A DNA stretch of 64,000 nucleotides from Scleromitrula shiraiana (GCA_028455995.1 JABELC010000004.1:2790001-2854000); one strand, 5' to 3'; counted from the first letter of the stretch, positions 48,353 through 60,190 are shown. The notes: generated by a model not told the origin, from the sequence alone. Made by a program: numbers and translations.

Positions 48353-48410
48353 GATATATATCTCCTCAACGGACACGTGACGTAAGGTCACGTGTTTGAC
48401 TATACAGACA
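48353..48410. repeat. Right LTR, second part (58 bp), unmutated
   Basis: It ends CTATACAGACA, then the GGAAG duplication. It contains ACACGTGAC-GTAAG-GTCACGTGT (48373-48395), a perfect 9-bp inverted repeat with two CACGTG boxes. Together with the upstream duplication copy it also forms CCGTTGAGGA...TCCTCAACGG (48345-48372). Confidence 0.88.
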
Positions 48411-49336
48411 GGAAGGCTTGTATATTATTTCTCAAGTATCTAGTTCTGCATAACGTCGAAAACCTCTTCAAAGAAGAACATGAAATACATGCAATCGCTT
48501 TCCACATACATCCGTCAACCTCTGGTGGTCTGGTCTGCATTATTACAGAATCAGCCCAAAATGTCACAAGTTCGACGTCGCATTAAGCCATCGTTCTAGA
48601 TTTATGAAAAAAGACTACTCTTTTCGAAAGAACAACTTCTTGAAATATCCAAGCACGCCTCCAGTAACCAAGGCCCATGAACTTCATCAACGCCCTTTCA
48701 GCTTTGTTGCCACTAAAATTTTCGGAGCCCGGGAAAAATGAAGAAACTTCTCTTGGGAAGCGTGAATAAGTAGAATCTGGTCCAAATATTTCCAGCTCGT
48801 CGAGAATCCCGCCTGTCTGCACTTCTTGGCCTTCTAAATTCATCAAATCGGGATTAAATCCGCTTCCACTTGCTCGAATAGCGATCAATTTGAGTGTATC
48901 AATAGCAGTTGCAAGCAATGATGATTCCTCTGATAGCAATGAACAAAAGGTACGCTCTGCCGACGAGTATATTTTTGTCATGAGAGGAACTTGATGATTC
49001 TTCTCTGTAACATCTTGCTGATTGATGCAGATTCCATCTGCCCACAAGAGAGGCGACCCGGTATCCTCCTCTGACATGTCTTCTCGTCAATGCACTGGCA
49101 CGTATTTGAGAGCATCTGCGAGGCTCCAGGTAATGAGTAAGGCTGTGTTGTTGACTATGATCTCCTCGGTGGTTTTCACACTACCCCATACGTAGGACAG
49201 TGCACAAAATGTAGGGTATTCAAGGAGCGAGAAAGTGCTCATCTTGCAGATAATATTTGGAGTAGTAGTCATGATCTCAAGCAGCCTGATTTCTTGCCTC
49301 AAAGGGTCAAGGTGGTGTAAATCGAAGAGGCGGTCA
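48411..49336 (-). pseudogene. HET-domain gene, 5' part
   Basis: The N-terminal half of the same HET gene, minus strand. It carries the domain's opening blocks: EIRLLEI, then TFCALSYVWGSVKTTEEIIV, and then LLWADGICINQQDVTEKNHQ followed by VPLMTKIYSSAER, all hallmarks of HET. After GYWRRAWIFQEVVLSKRVVF the frame continues to the retroelement edge. Two in-frame stops interrupt it: TGA at 49087-49089 and TAA at 48583-48585. The start is unclear: an ATG at 49336 is in another frame from EIRLLEI, so a small frameshift near 49315 is likely. Removing the element plus one duplication copy joins this half to 38257-39553 without a shift. Confidence 0.85.
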
Positions 49337-49883
49337 TTATGTAAGTTTCAAAGGCGAGCAAACGAGTAGGTACGTGATGCAATATACATATGGCTTATGC
49401 CATGTGTTGACAGTAGATGCTTGATAACATCGTCTGTGGGATTGGAACAATCTCATTATTATGAACAAAAACTCCAGGTTAGCACATTATGAGATATTTG
49501 ATCTTGATGTGCATATTACCCGAAAGCCTGATATAAGGCAGACGAGATTTAATTTATCCAAAAAATGAGGTTTCATTCGGTAAATTGCGTCTTCTCCCGG
49601 TTGGAGAAACATCTGGGACTTTTGGACATATTTTGTGAATCAACTGCAAATCGATGCCTAAAAAGAAAATAACTGTGAAGCATATCAAGTATATTCCAAA
49701 TACACAAAAACAAAAACTCACAACCACAGAACTCCGCCAGTACCGAAATATCAAACCACCCCTATAAACTGCCGACTACCCCGCATCAACCCCTCCACTC
49801 CACCCCACCACAACCAAAAACAAAAAGCCATGCCGCATCCCACACCCAAGATATAAAAAAAACGTCAAAAAGAATCAACCAAA
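49337..49883. other. Intergenic region HET pseudogene to tRNA-Met
   Basis: No supported gene. A 66-aa minus-strand ORF (49554-49754) has hydrophobic content but nothing recognisable. Confidence 0.5.
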
Positions 49884-49993
49884 TGCTCTCGGAGAGGCTC
49901 GAACTCTCGACCTTTGGATTGCAGTAATTGTTTTCAATTACCTCATATAGAAGCCATATGAGACCAACGCTCTACCAACTGAGCCACGAAAGC
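49884..49993 (-). tRNA. tRNA-Met(CAT), elongator type, with intron
   Basis: Read on the minus strand: acceptor GCTTTCG pairs with CGAGAGC (G-U at one position), discriminator A at 49884, D arm TGGCTCAGTTGGTAGAGC, and T arm GAGAGTTCGAGCCTCTC. The anticodon loop is CTCATAA with anticodon CAT. A 37-nt intron follows the base after the anticodon. It contains ATATGAG, complementary to the anticodon-loop CTCATAT, and a perfect hairpin GTAATTG-AAAA-CAATTAC. The mature tRNA would be 73 nt. A75-type features of the initiator are absent, so it is the elongator. Confidence 0.95.
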
Positions 49994-51657
49994 GGAGCAG
50001 AAGCTTGATTTGACGACATGTGATCAGGTAATCTAGGCTATACTGTATGTCACACAGCAAGCGAGTACTAGAATGAGATGGAAAGGAATTAGCTCTAGGT
50101 ATTCTTTTGATCGATCAAGTACTTATTTTATTAGCTGTATTTCCACGTCGCCAATCTGGGTGGCTAATCATAAGAATCTCTGCTCATTGACTGGCCAGTC
50201 GACGAGAAGTATGATATTCGTAGAAAGACTCTAATATCAATTCAATTGCGCACCCACCACGAGTAGCACAATTTTCCATATTAGGTCTGAAATTCACATT
50301 TGAAGTAGCGGCCTTTATATGGAAATGCAATAAGACTTTTTTTCTTCCGTCATAGTATGAGTATGTGAAGAGCTTTAGTTGGTTTTCTTTCTTTTCTTCC
50401 AGAACTCCAAGCCACAAGTATTAAATCTACTCCAAAGACATACGACTGCAATGCAGGGAAGTTCCGCCGCACATCTCCAAAGCCATACGAACTTTGCTGT
50501 ATATCGAAGATACGTATGCGGCTTTGTGTGGAATCTAAAGGGACATATGGTGGTTGGGGTGTGTGCATATATACATACATACATACATACATACACACAT
50601 ATGGGGATAATAATGATAATTCGAGTTTGGGGGGAGTATAGTAAGTGTTTTTATTACATGTCTAGCGCATTCGCATACATACATACATACAGACATACGG
50701 TGCGTACCCCAGTATATGGCTATTAGCTGGTTATGGAGGTAGGTGAGTAGGGAGGTTTTGTTATATGTTTGATTGTCTGCGTTGTGTGGGTTTTGGGTAG
50801 AGGATTTTGTGCATGGAATGGAATTGTATGGATGGATGGATATGTTTAGATATTAGTGGGATAGGATGGGATGGGATGGGATGTAGATGGATATATAGAT
50901 GGTATATATAGATGGTATAATGATTTAATACGGTGAGAGGTTTATTTCTATTTATTATGTATAGTAATGCATTTGTTTATCTATCTATCTATCTTTTCTA
51001 ATACACCCCAATCTATTATATTATAAAAATTCCTAGCTATATCTAGATCTATCACTCTATCCATCTATCCATCTATCCATCCATTCTATTATATTCTACT
51101 ATTCTACTATCCTATTCCATTCTACTCTATTATCCATCTATATATATTAAACCTCTAACTAACCTTTCTATCCAAACCCAAACTCAAACCCAAGCCCGAA
51201 CCCATAAACTCCATACTCCATCCCACACTCCCCCTCACAATACCAACTCGTATCATCCACCCAACACAACACAACACATTCAACCACCCACCCACACATT
51301 AAATAAACAAACCAGTAAACAAGTAAACGAGTGCGGAAGAACAAGTGACGATCAATAGCCACAAGCACACAACCCCCATCATATCCTCAAACTCAAAATC
51401 AAAATCAAAATTCTACATTTCGTTTCGTTTTATTTCGTTTTACTTTGTTTTGTTTTGTATTGTTTCCATTTCCCACATATACCAATCAAAACATCTTACA
51501 GCTAACCCTAATTAATTAATCAATCCATCGCAATATCAAATCATATTTATTATAATATAATATAATCGAAATCGAAATCGATTGTTTGTCGGTCGACAAG
51601 CACACACGAACGACGCACGCACGCACACAAAACGAAAGAAGCATTCATTTCCTCGTT

Positions 51658-51695
<38 letters not shown>

Positions 51696-52058
51696 CAGTA
51701 AGCCTGTAGAGACTGACTGGCAAGCAATCAATCAATCAATCAAGCGAGCGGGCGAGCCAAAAGAAGGGAAGAATAAAATAAGAAAAATCCCTAAACCAAA
51801 GCACCAACCCGGTAATCCCCTACCATTCCATGCCATGCCATGCCATCCCATCCCATCTAGCCCAGTCATGTCATAGACAGCTAGGTTTAAGTAACCATCT
51901 CACTCCACTAATGCATACTCTTTTAACACTTTCGGAAAAAGCAAAGGAATTTTTCGTCATCATCGTCATCATCACACCATCACTTCACACCACTTCTCTT
52001 ATCTACCTTTTCTCTCGAAGCTCAATCCCAAAATATCAACCAATCACAAAAAAAACTC
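49994..52058. other. 2.1-kb gene-poor region with microsatellites
   Basis: No supported gene. It holds (ATAC)n at 50569-50595 and again near 50675-50692, GGATGGGAT repeats near 50864-50882, CTAT/CCAT repeats at 50978-51080, (TTTCG)n-like sequence near 51419-51450 and a (GAAA)n run at 51659-51695. The GDH2 stop begins at 52059. Confidence 0.55.
51659..51695. repeat. (GAAA)n microsatellite
   Basis: About nine uninterrupted GAAA units in the GDH2 3' flank. Confidence 0.85.
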
Positions 52059-55000
52059 TTAACTCGACTTAGCCATTCTCTTAGACATGAAATCAAAGAA
52101 GGCGAATTGGCCCGGTGAGCTGCCAACTTCGTAGACGAATCTACTGGCTAGGTAACTACCGAAGATGGCGCGGAGATAGTTTTCGGGGACCTAGGGGTCT
52201 TGTGTTAGTATTTCTCTCCTTTGATTTTATTTTCCAGAAGTTGATGCATCCATCATATCACAAGTAAAAAGGAGACGGGTAAAAAGAATAGTAAAAGTTG
52301 GGAGAAAAGAACATACCCTCTTCATAATCAAATCCAACCCAATCTTCGACAACAAAAGTTTCGGCAACGCATCCAACAAAACCGATCGTCTCAACTTCTC
52401 GTCCTTCCAAAGATCACTCGCCTGCAACTCCTCATCCAACTTCGTAATAGCAACACTAAGCGTATCACTCAGCGTGCTCCTCGGCACACCCGTCTCTTCA
52501 TGTTCTCTCCAGATAGCCTCGAATTCCAATCGTGCATTCATCTTGATGATTTCCTGCACACCTCTTACGTATTCCTTGTAGAATTCTGGAGCTTGTCCAT
52601 CTCGTCCCACGCACATGTTTTCGGCGAATCCTTCGTCGTCGAAACTTAAAGAGGCGAGAACTTCGAGGGAAGAGGATGTAACACCACCTTTGTTGGCGGA
52701 TGCGTCTTTGAAGAGAACACAACCTGCGGCTTCGAGACGTAATTTCGCGTCTTGAGTGATGAAGAGATTGGCTCCTTCGACGATGTAGGGGATAGTTGAT
52801 TTACCATCTTTGATGAGTTTATTGACGCTGGAGAGATCAACGGCTGCTGGTCGACCACCACATGGAACGAAGGAATCGGTGAGACCGGTTTGACGAAGAT
52901 GGAATGTATTTCTGAATGTTGTACCATTGCTAATAACATCCCCATTTGGAAGGGTAACGTTGGTTTCATCGACCAAAACACGGTATCCTTCACTCGAGAG
53001 TTTGGAAAGGTCGAAGTCAGAAATCATGACACGCTTTGTAGCCAAACGTTTGAGTTCCTCGAGATTGATACCTTGTGGGTCAACCAACACACCACTACCA
53101 TCAACAATAGAAGTGTATGTTTCATTGCTCAACAAGATTTCATTACTTCCCAAATCACCATCAGGTCCACCAGTTTGCATCTTTCGGACCGTAATAGGAT
53201 CGAGCTCCAATTTTCGGTAAATACCCTTAACGTATTCTCGGACCGATAAAGTGGTCATTCCATAGGCATCATGTGGAATACCGCCCAACTTAGGAGATTT
53301 GCCAGTGAAGAATGATTTCCACCAAGGAGCGCTTCGCTTACGAGCATGCTCAGTAGCCCAGTCGACAAGATCGGCAGTATTCTCATCAGGACCCATGAAA
53401 AGAATTTCTTGCTTTCCATAAAGATCAACGATGGGATTCTTGATACCTGGAGATGTAGGTGGAAGGAGGAGATCCATGATACTATCAATGTACTTCTCAA
53501 AAGCAACACTGCCCTTGTCTTGTTGATTGGCATCCAAAAGAATGACACCCTTTGAACCACCTTCAGGAATATCTTTGTTCTTACGCTGCTGAGTATTGGC
53601 CAGACCATAATTCTCGTCAAACATTGATCGAGCATTGATGGAATAGGCCTCACGATTTCGTGATTTTACAATTCTAATACCTCCTCTGGCAATATCTCTG
53701 AAACGAAGATGGAATCCACGTGATTCTGATGTAATGACTAAGAACATACCATACAATGGTTGAGGGTATTCGATTTCAGGAAGGAATGCAGGATCAAGAC
53801 GGAAACTGAGGGCGACCTTGGTAGGAGTGTAGAAGTTGGTCTTCAAAAGAGAGTTGTTGAAAATACGGAATGCAGTCATGACCATTTCTTCGTGCTCATT
53901 ACTGACAGTCCTCGAGATCAACTCCTTAAGCTCCTTGTCGGTATAAACTTCACCTGATGGTGAAGGCGGGATTGAATCCTCCTCGAATCCAGGAGCATAG
54001 GTAAGATGGGTGTTGGCGAAAGCCGAGTATAATGATCGTACAAGCCCTGGATGGTTGCTGATAATTTCAAGAATGTAATCTGAGGTAAAAGTCTCAGTAC
54101 GAAGTCTGCGCTTGATTGTAGCCAAAATTTCAGCATGAAGACTGATTGTTGGATCCAATGCCGAAACCAATGAAGCATATTCAGATCCAAGACGATTCAA
54201 AAAATGCTGAACAAAAACCCAAACACAATGTCCGTAAATAGTTTCTTGAAGACTTAGACGACCACTAGCGTACAAAGATTGGAACTTGTTCTGGGGTATA
54301 CAGTAAAGAAGTGAGATTTCTTTGGTGATCTGATGAATGGATTGCTCGAGTGGTGGGAATTCTTTCGATAAGTTGGTTGCAGGCTTGAGATACAAACTCA
54401 TAACTGTAATACCGTTGCTGAATTGTTCCACATACTTTCTAGAGCTGGTCACACCATAAGAATGGTAGAGATCACTCAAAGCGCTGAACATTCCTAGAGC
54501 AGTTCGGCGTCTGAAGGCCACAACCAATCTCTTCTCATTCGAATCTTCAATGTCGAAAACCTCAATAACTGGTCCAGTTCTAGCGACAGCGAGCTCAATA
54601 ATTTCATGGTAGATTTGTTTGGTGTTGGTGGTAGATTTTGAAAGGAACATTCGATCACTGATGACCTCAAGGCGTGTCTCGTTAGGTGATGGGTTGGGGT
54701 CAACAAATTGACACTCGTATACGAAATAACAACGCATTGATGTTTTCGAGGGACCAGGACCGCTTAAGTCATCAGGAGAACGGAAACTTTCGACACGGAA
54801 AGTTTTGGTCGAGGATGTATCGAGGTATTTAGCCTCTAACCGATGTTCATATCGAGGACCACCAATCGTACTGACACCAGCTTCACTAGTATCAATATAG
54901 ATGGCATGATCTGAAGACTCCATATCCAATCTAATTTCTTGTTTCTTGTCCTCCCGAGCAAAAGCTGCAACTTTGGCAGCATAGAGTGAAGTGATGTTGC

Positions 55001-55489
55001 TGACAATAGCCTCAACACTCTCGGTCTGGAAGTAGACATCATCGATTCCAAGCTCATTGTAAAACCACTCTAATTGTCTATCGATGAGAGCTTCGGGGAT
55101 CCATTTGGCAGCCTGAATCTGTTCTCTCACTTCAAAAAGTTAGGATTGCACCTTTTGTAAGTTATATATGACTAACCTTTGATCATTTGAGCCTTCTTTC
55201 CCTTAAATTCTGGAGCAACATATCCAACTGTTGCAGAACGTAATACTCGGTGACCATTCCCATTACCGTTTTTGTAGGGAGCACTGAAATGTGTTGGCTG
55301 AGGCGAAGGTTGTCGACCAGGAGTTCTAATGATCTGCTCAACAAATTTGTTGGGCGACCTGGGCGAGGCACTACTGATAGTTGCCATTTCGTCTTCTGAT
55401 GGAAAATATGAAGAAGGTTCGACGTATGGTGGAAACTGTTGAGAACCACTCATTGAGTCAGTACCAATTGGTGAAAGAACCGTAGCCAT
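52059..55489 (-). CDS. GDH2: NAD-specific glutamate dehydrogenase (large, Gdh2 type)
   Basis: A 1085-aa enzyme that oxidises glutamate to 2-oxoglutarate and ammonia for nitrogen release. Exons are 55489-55177, 55129-52317 and 52190-52059. Length matches yeast Gdh2 (1092 aa), the large-subunit class, not the 450-aa NADP enzyme. The catalytic region lies around residue 600-635: RFRDIARGGIRIVKSRNREA, then QRKNKDIPEGGSKGVILLDA with its active-site Lys. The NAD-binding half contains GGPDGDLGSNEILLSNE and DGSGVLVDPQGINLEEL, and CGGRPAAVDLSSVN follows. The last exon encodes VPENYLRAIFGSYLASRFVY, matching the family's C-terminus. The first 105 residues are a Ser/Pro-rich extension that may be regulatory; it is likely disordered. 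Confidence 0.96.
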
Positions 55490-55527
55490 GATGACTGTTG
55501 GTTATGATATTTGAGAAGAAACTCTCA

Positions 55528-55530
<3 letters not shown>

Positions 55531-55564
<34 letters not shown>

Positions 55565-55583
55565 GAATGATGATGATGAGAAT
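55531..55583. repeat. (GAT)n microsatellite in the GDH2 5' region
   Basis: Trinucleotide repeat beginning about 40 bp upstream of the GDH2 ATG, with two GAG/AAT interruptions. Confidence 0.85.
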
Positions 55584-56750
55584 GAACCAGATGATGATAG
55601 AAGTCTACAGAAATATGTATACCAGAAATGAATAGAAAGAAGAAAGGGAAAACGGAGAAGGGTGAGCAATGACTATATCAACAAAAACCAACAATGTCAA
55701 TGTCAATATAGAAAATAGGAGCAAATCATTTTGATAGACAACTCCTACTAGTAGATTCCTTGACCGCTTCGTAGTTTATTATTATATTGGTTGTATTGGG
55801 CTGCATTTCCTGCATTGCTGAGGAAGGATGCTTATCAGGAAATTCCACAGAAACATGGACCTCAAGATAGTCCGAGTGATGGCGGCTTGAGACAGAATTG
55901 GCTTTTAGAACAAAGTGGGAAGGAAGCGTTTAGAAAGATTGCCAACCACAACATGAAGCCCCATGTAACTTTATATAAAAATGGAGGCGTTTATTGATAA
56001 ATGATAAGGAAACGATAAGGTGAAGGTTTTGTGGACATTAATATGAAAATGTGGGAAAGTGGAATGTGGAATGTGGGATTGGAAAAAAAGATACGATCGA
56101 CAATTAGTAGAACAATTATTATTAGAACAATTAGAACAATAATAAATACGGATCTAACGTACCTTGAAAATCCCCCCCAATTACCAAAATTGTTTAATAA
56201 ATTATTATTTATAAAAATAATTAAAAATTTATTAAATATCTGACTTTTTGGTTGTAAATATTTTGAAATGTAGTACTTTTTATAAGTAAGTAAAAAAAAA
56301 GAATGGATGGATTGATTGATTGATTGATTGATATATGTGTCGAATGTAGTGGTAGTAGTAGTAGTAGGAAAAATGTAATGTCGTCACTTATGCCCCTAGT
56401 CACGCTCTAGTTGCTCTAGTTGCTGTAGTTGCTTTAATTGCTTCTTTGTATTGTAATCTTATGATTACTACAATAGAAAAAATTGGTGAATCTTTTGAGG
56501 CGATATATGGTTTGAATATAAAAAAAGATTGAAAAAAAAACTAATAAACCAATGGTTATTACTCATATTTCTTAAATTATACTATCATATATACGTATGT
56601 ATTATATTTTGTATAAAACACATGGCACATGATAAAAAGTGAATATGGTGATTTTTTTTTTACTGCTGTACAATCAAATCGGATGAGATCTGAAAATGTA
56701 CCGCAGCAGCGGAAGTTTATTTCGTACCTTTTGTTTGTGTACCTGAGGGG

Positions 56751-56774
56751 GAGAGAGAGAGAGAGAGAGAGAGG
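56751..56774. repeat. (GA)n microsatellite
   Basis: Uninterrupted GA dinucleotides followed by a G-rich GGGCGGGGGTGGTGG tract. Confidence 0.85.
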
Positions 56775-59018
56775 GCGGGGGTGGTGGTGGAAGGAAAAAT
56801 AAAAAATAAAATAAAAAGTACCTGAGGTATTTTTGGAGTTATTTTGAGAAACAAGGCTGATGTTTAATCCAGGGGTAAAAAGAGTTGATATGATTGACCA
56901 CGGTTGACTTCCCGAGATGTGTCGGGTGTATGTAGTCTTATCTATGATGATAATAGGAAAGATACCTAGATGTGGAAGATATACAGGTAGATAAATTATG
57001 TATGTGAAGAAGGAGGTTGGCTGAATCCTAAGATAGTGGAGTGCAAAGATATCAGAATAAGTAAGATGGGTATGATAAAGTGTCAAGGTGGCGTGTGTGC
57101 GTGTATGCGTGTATGCGTGTATTGCCTTTGAGTGACGTACAGTGCGATTTGATTGTTCTTTTTAAATTGCTTGAGTAGTTTATTGAAAGGTAAGAAGAAG
57201 TCTGAATCTGATGTGAGATGTAAGAATGAGAAGTAGAAGTATAGAAGTAGAAGGAGGAAAGGAGGAAAGGAGGTTGTAGTAGCCTTTTAATAGGACAGGG
57301 CAGATATGAAGAGAGAGATTCTCAATTGAATATGAAGATGCAATTGAATGCCATTATTTCCAAATGGGAAGTGGGAAGTGGAAACAACAGCAGCTGAGCC
57401 ATTTTATAGTCCCTCCCCTTCCCTTGAGTCATATAACTATATCTATTGTACCTATTGTATCAACATTCTACCTATGTACCTATGAAGTTAAGTAAAATGT
57501 ATTATTGTATGAATTAGTTAGTACGTTAGGGGACCAAGACAGTTCTAAATCAAGTAGTTTATTCTCTTAATTAGGATTGAATTTCCTAATTCAATCAAGT
57601 GAAAGAAATTCGGTTTTGAATCTAGAGTTCTACAAAGTATCTCTGATTGCTTGGTCATTGTTTGGTATGAGTTTTACGAATTAAAAAAGAATTAAAAAAG
57701 AATTAAAAATTAATTATTATTATAATTATTATTATTAAGTCAAGTCAAGTTCAGGTCAATTCAAACTTGTCAGGTTAAGCTGAAGCTGGTGCTGGTGATG
57801 CAACAAACACAGTTAAATGTGTCGTTGGTTCGTACCTGACGATCTAAATGAATCGAACTAATGAAATGCATCCAAGGAAGGGTAAAAATTGGAAAATGCG
57901 GGTGTGTGGTTTACCGCCTTTTTAGCGTGAAGCCACCCTTTCTTCAATTGAGTGAATTTCAAACACCTCGTGCGTGTGTATTAATTAATTATTATGAGTA
58001 TTTCTAGTCTAGTGGGTACATTAATAAATAACTCTGCTTGGTCTGTCTGTTTGGTCTGTTGGGTCTGTTTAAGTCTATTTATAGTCGATACGGAATAAAG
58101 CGGTTATTCAAGGCCCTCCATGGAAGAGAGAATCAAGCAAGACTCAAGAGATCAATGAGAGGTTTCCACTACAACAAGCATTGGGATTATGGAGTAAATA
58201 TACCGGTATGTGTAAATGCGGATTCATGTACTTATTATTACTGTTGTTTGTGAGACTTTCCAAAGGAATAAAGGTTTGTTACTCAACAGTACTCGGTATC
58301 GGGTATGTAGTGTGTATGTATTGTACCTTGTTGGACCGAATAAAAAGATGCCATACATACATCTATACATCTATACATCTATACATCTATACATCTATTC
58401 ATATATTCAAACATAATAATGATTGATATGGAAAGTTCTTTGAGCCCCAGATGATTCTGGAATCTCCACCTACGTATTCCATTCTACTTCCATATCAATT
58501 GATATCAATTGATATCTATTGATATCCATTGATACGGTCCACAGATATGAAATGTTTTTTTCTTCTTTCTCAACTAGGATTAACTTTCAATTTCACCACC
58601 TGCCTGCACTCGAAATTTCTTATCGAAGAGATTTTACAACAATTTTCAGCATTGTAAAAGATCCACCTGGGCATTAATTTTCAAGGTTCTTCAAAAGTCT
58701 AGTTGGTACAAGCTACAAGAATCATCAATCAATTTGATCGTATTTGAGTCTTAGGAGAACTCGGATATGCATCCCATACATAAACTTTCGAGTCTCGAGC
58801 TCAACAAATCCATGGATTCTAAAACCTTTAGAGGAGTCTGGAATATTGAAATATGCACCCGTGATAGATGTCCGTTTACTATTTTGAGTCTGACTAGTAC
58901 ATATAGTAATATTTCAAGCAGGTGATCTCTAAGAAAAGGGAAGCTTATTGTCACTATTAATAAAAAAGGTTTATGTGTGACTACCCGTGATGTTCGAGAA
59001 CTCAATAGAGTAATTAAT

Positions 59019-59133
59019 AATAACTATAATAACTATAATAACTATAATAACTATAATAACTATAATAACTATAATAACTATAATAACTATAATAACTATA
59101 ATAACTATAATAACTATAATAACTATAATAACT
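59019..59133. repeat. 9-bp minisatellite (TATAATAAC)n
   Basis: About thirteen nearly perfect copies of a 9-bp unit. One frame spells repeated Asn-Asn-Tyr codons, but there is no gene context. Confidence 0.92.
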
Positions 59134-60004
59134 CAATAAATTTCAAGGGTAATCCATCAAAGAATGACTAAGCAAAACGCTTCTCCAGATTTTTTAAAAA
59201 GATGGTACGGCTACGGTATGGCTACATTATGGCTACGGTATGGCTACGGTACAGATGTCGATGCAAAATAATTAATTTGTTTGATAGTTTCCTAGTAGAA
59301 CAAACTATTATGAATGATCAGCCTTGGAACTAAAAATTGATAAAAATTGATAAAATTTTCTCAAGTTTCTACCACAACCCCGCCATTATACTTCCAATTT
59401 GAATTTCTATTACCCCCATATAACTCTATATAGATCAATTCTGACATCCTTCCCTCGTTTCCTTTCCTATCATAACCTTCATAACTCATAGAAGGCTTTG
59501 TTTATTATTCTATTTGAGCACATTTAACGCACTTTTTTACGCAACTACATTGCCGAAAAAGTCATCATCATCATCATCATTATCATCATCATCAGCAACC
59601 AGCAGTAGCAACAATAAAATCCTCATCGTCATTGTCTCCTGACTTTGACAAATTGGTTTCTCCTCTATTACCTCACTTCCTTGTCGCCATAAGACGTCTA
59701 AATTGTATAATGAGAATCCTAATTTGTTCCCAATTAGAATCTCATGACTAAGATCTTGCATTTTCTATTACAAATCGTCTCATTCAAACATCCTCATATT
59801 TCTTACCCTGTTACCTGTTTGAGTTTCATCCAATATACGATATACGACAGAAAGGAAAGTATATCCGTCCCTAACATAAAGTTACCTACCTACTCAAACT
59901 CCATACTCCATACAACACACTTTCTCCACAATCCCCAAGGCTGTTTTAGCTTTTCCCCCTTAGCTTCTTAGCTTCTTAGCCTCTTAGCCTCTTGGCTTCT
60001 TGGC

Positions 60005-60010
60005 TTTTTT

Positions 60011-60041
<31 letters not shown>

Positions 60042-60190
60042 ACTTGGGATCTTACCCCAGATTTTGGTGTCACCTGCCACTAAAGAGGTTTCTTTCTTGA
60101 ATCATTAAGCGCCGATTCACCGTGTTTAATGACAGTGGTCGTTTAGTACACCGCGGCACGCAATTCGAATCCGGGATTTCTACATTTTTG
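60005..60190 (-). mobile_element. Possible SINE-like retroposon with A-rich tail
   Basis: Read on the minus strand, a GC-normal unit of about 150 bp ends in CAAGTA and a long oligo(A) tract (60005-60042 on the plus strand is T-rich). Near its 5' end is GGATTCGAATTGCGTGC, resembling a polymerase III B box. No A box or target duplication was confirmed. It lies just upstream of the kynureninase gene. Other explanations are a simple T-tract beside ordinary promoter sequence. Confidence 0.35.

Larger units (their letters stand above)
39554..48410. mobile_element. RIP-degraded LTR retrotransposon inserted in the HET gene
   Basis: The element spans 8857 bp here, or 7796 bp without the MITE and its duplication. 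It has two 160-bp LTRs (TG...CA) and a 5-bp GGAAG duplication. The interior is overwhelmingly A and T, with long stretches lacking any ORF over 60 codons, so no gag, protease, integrase or reverse transcriptase can be read. Directly after the left LTR, TTAGTAACT could be a mutated primer site (TGGTAGCT-like, initiator-Met), which would put the element on the plus strand; this is weak. It is not assignable to Ty1/copia or Ty3/gypsy from what remains. Orientation is left as unknown. Confidence 0.88.
55490..60004. other. 4.5-kb gene-poor region upstream of GDH2
   Basis: The longest gene-free stretch outside the transposon. No protein-coding similarity is visible. Simple repeats include (GAT)n at 55531-55583, (GATT)n near 56303-56330, (GA)n at 56751-56774, (TATACATC)n at about 58355-58400, GATATCAATT repeats at 58493-58530 and the 9-bp array listed below. 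CT/CTT-rich and poly-A tracts are frequent. A long regulatory region or a noncoding transcript are both possible; nothing decides between them. Confidence 0.55.

Noticed and set aside
56577..57086. 169-codon minus-strand ORF
   Set aside because: It runs through a (GA)n microsatellite and poly-A tracts and its product is low-complexity; no sign of selection can be seen.
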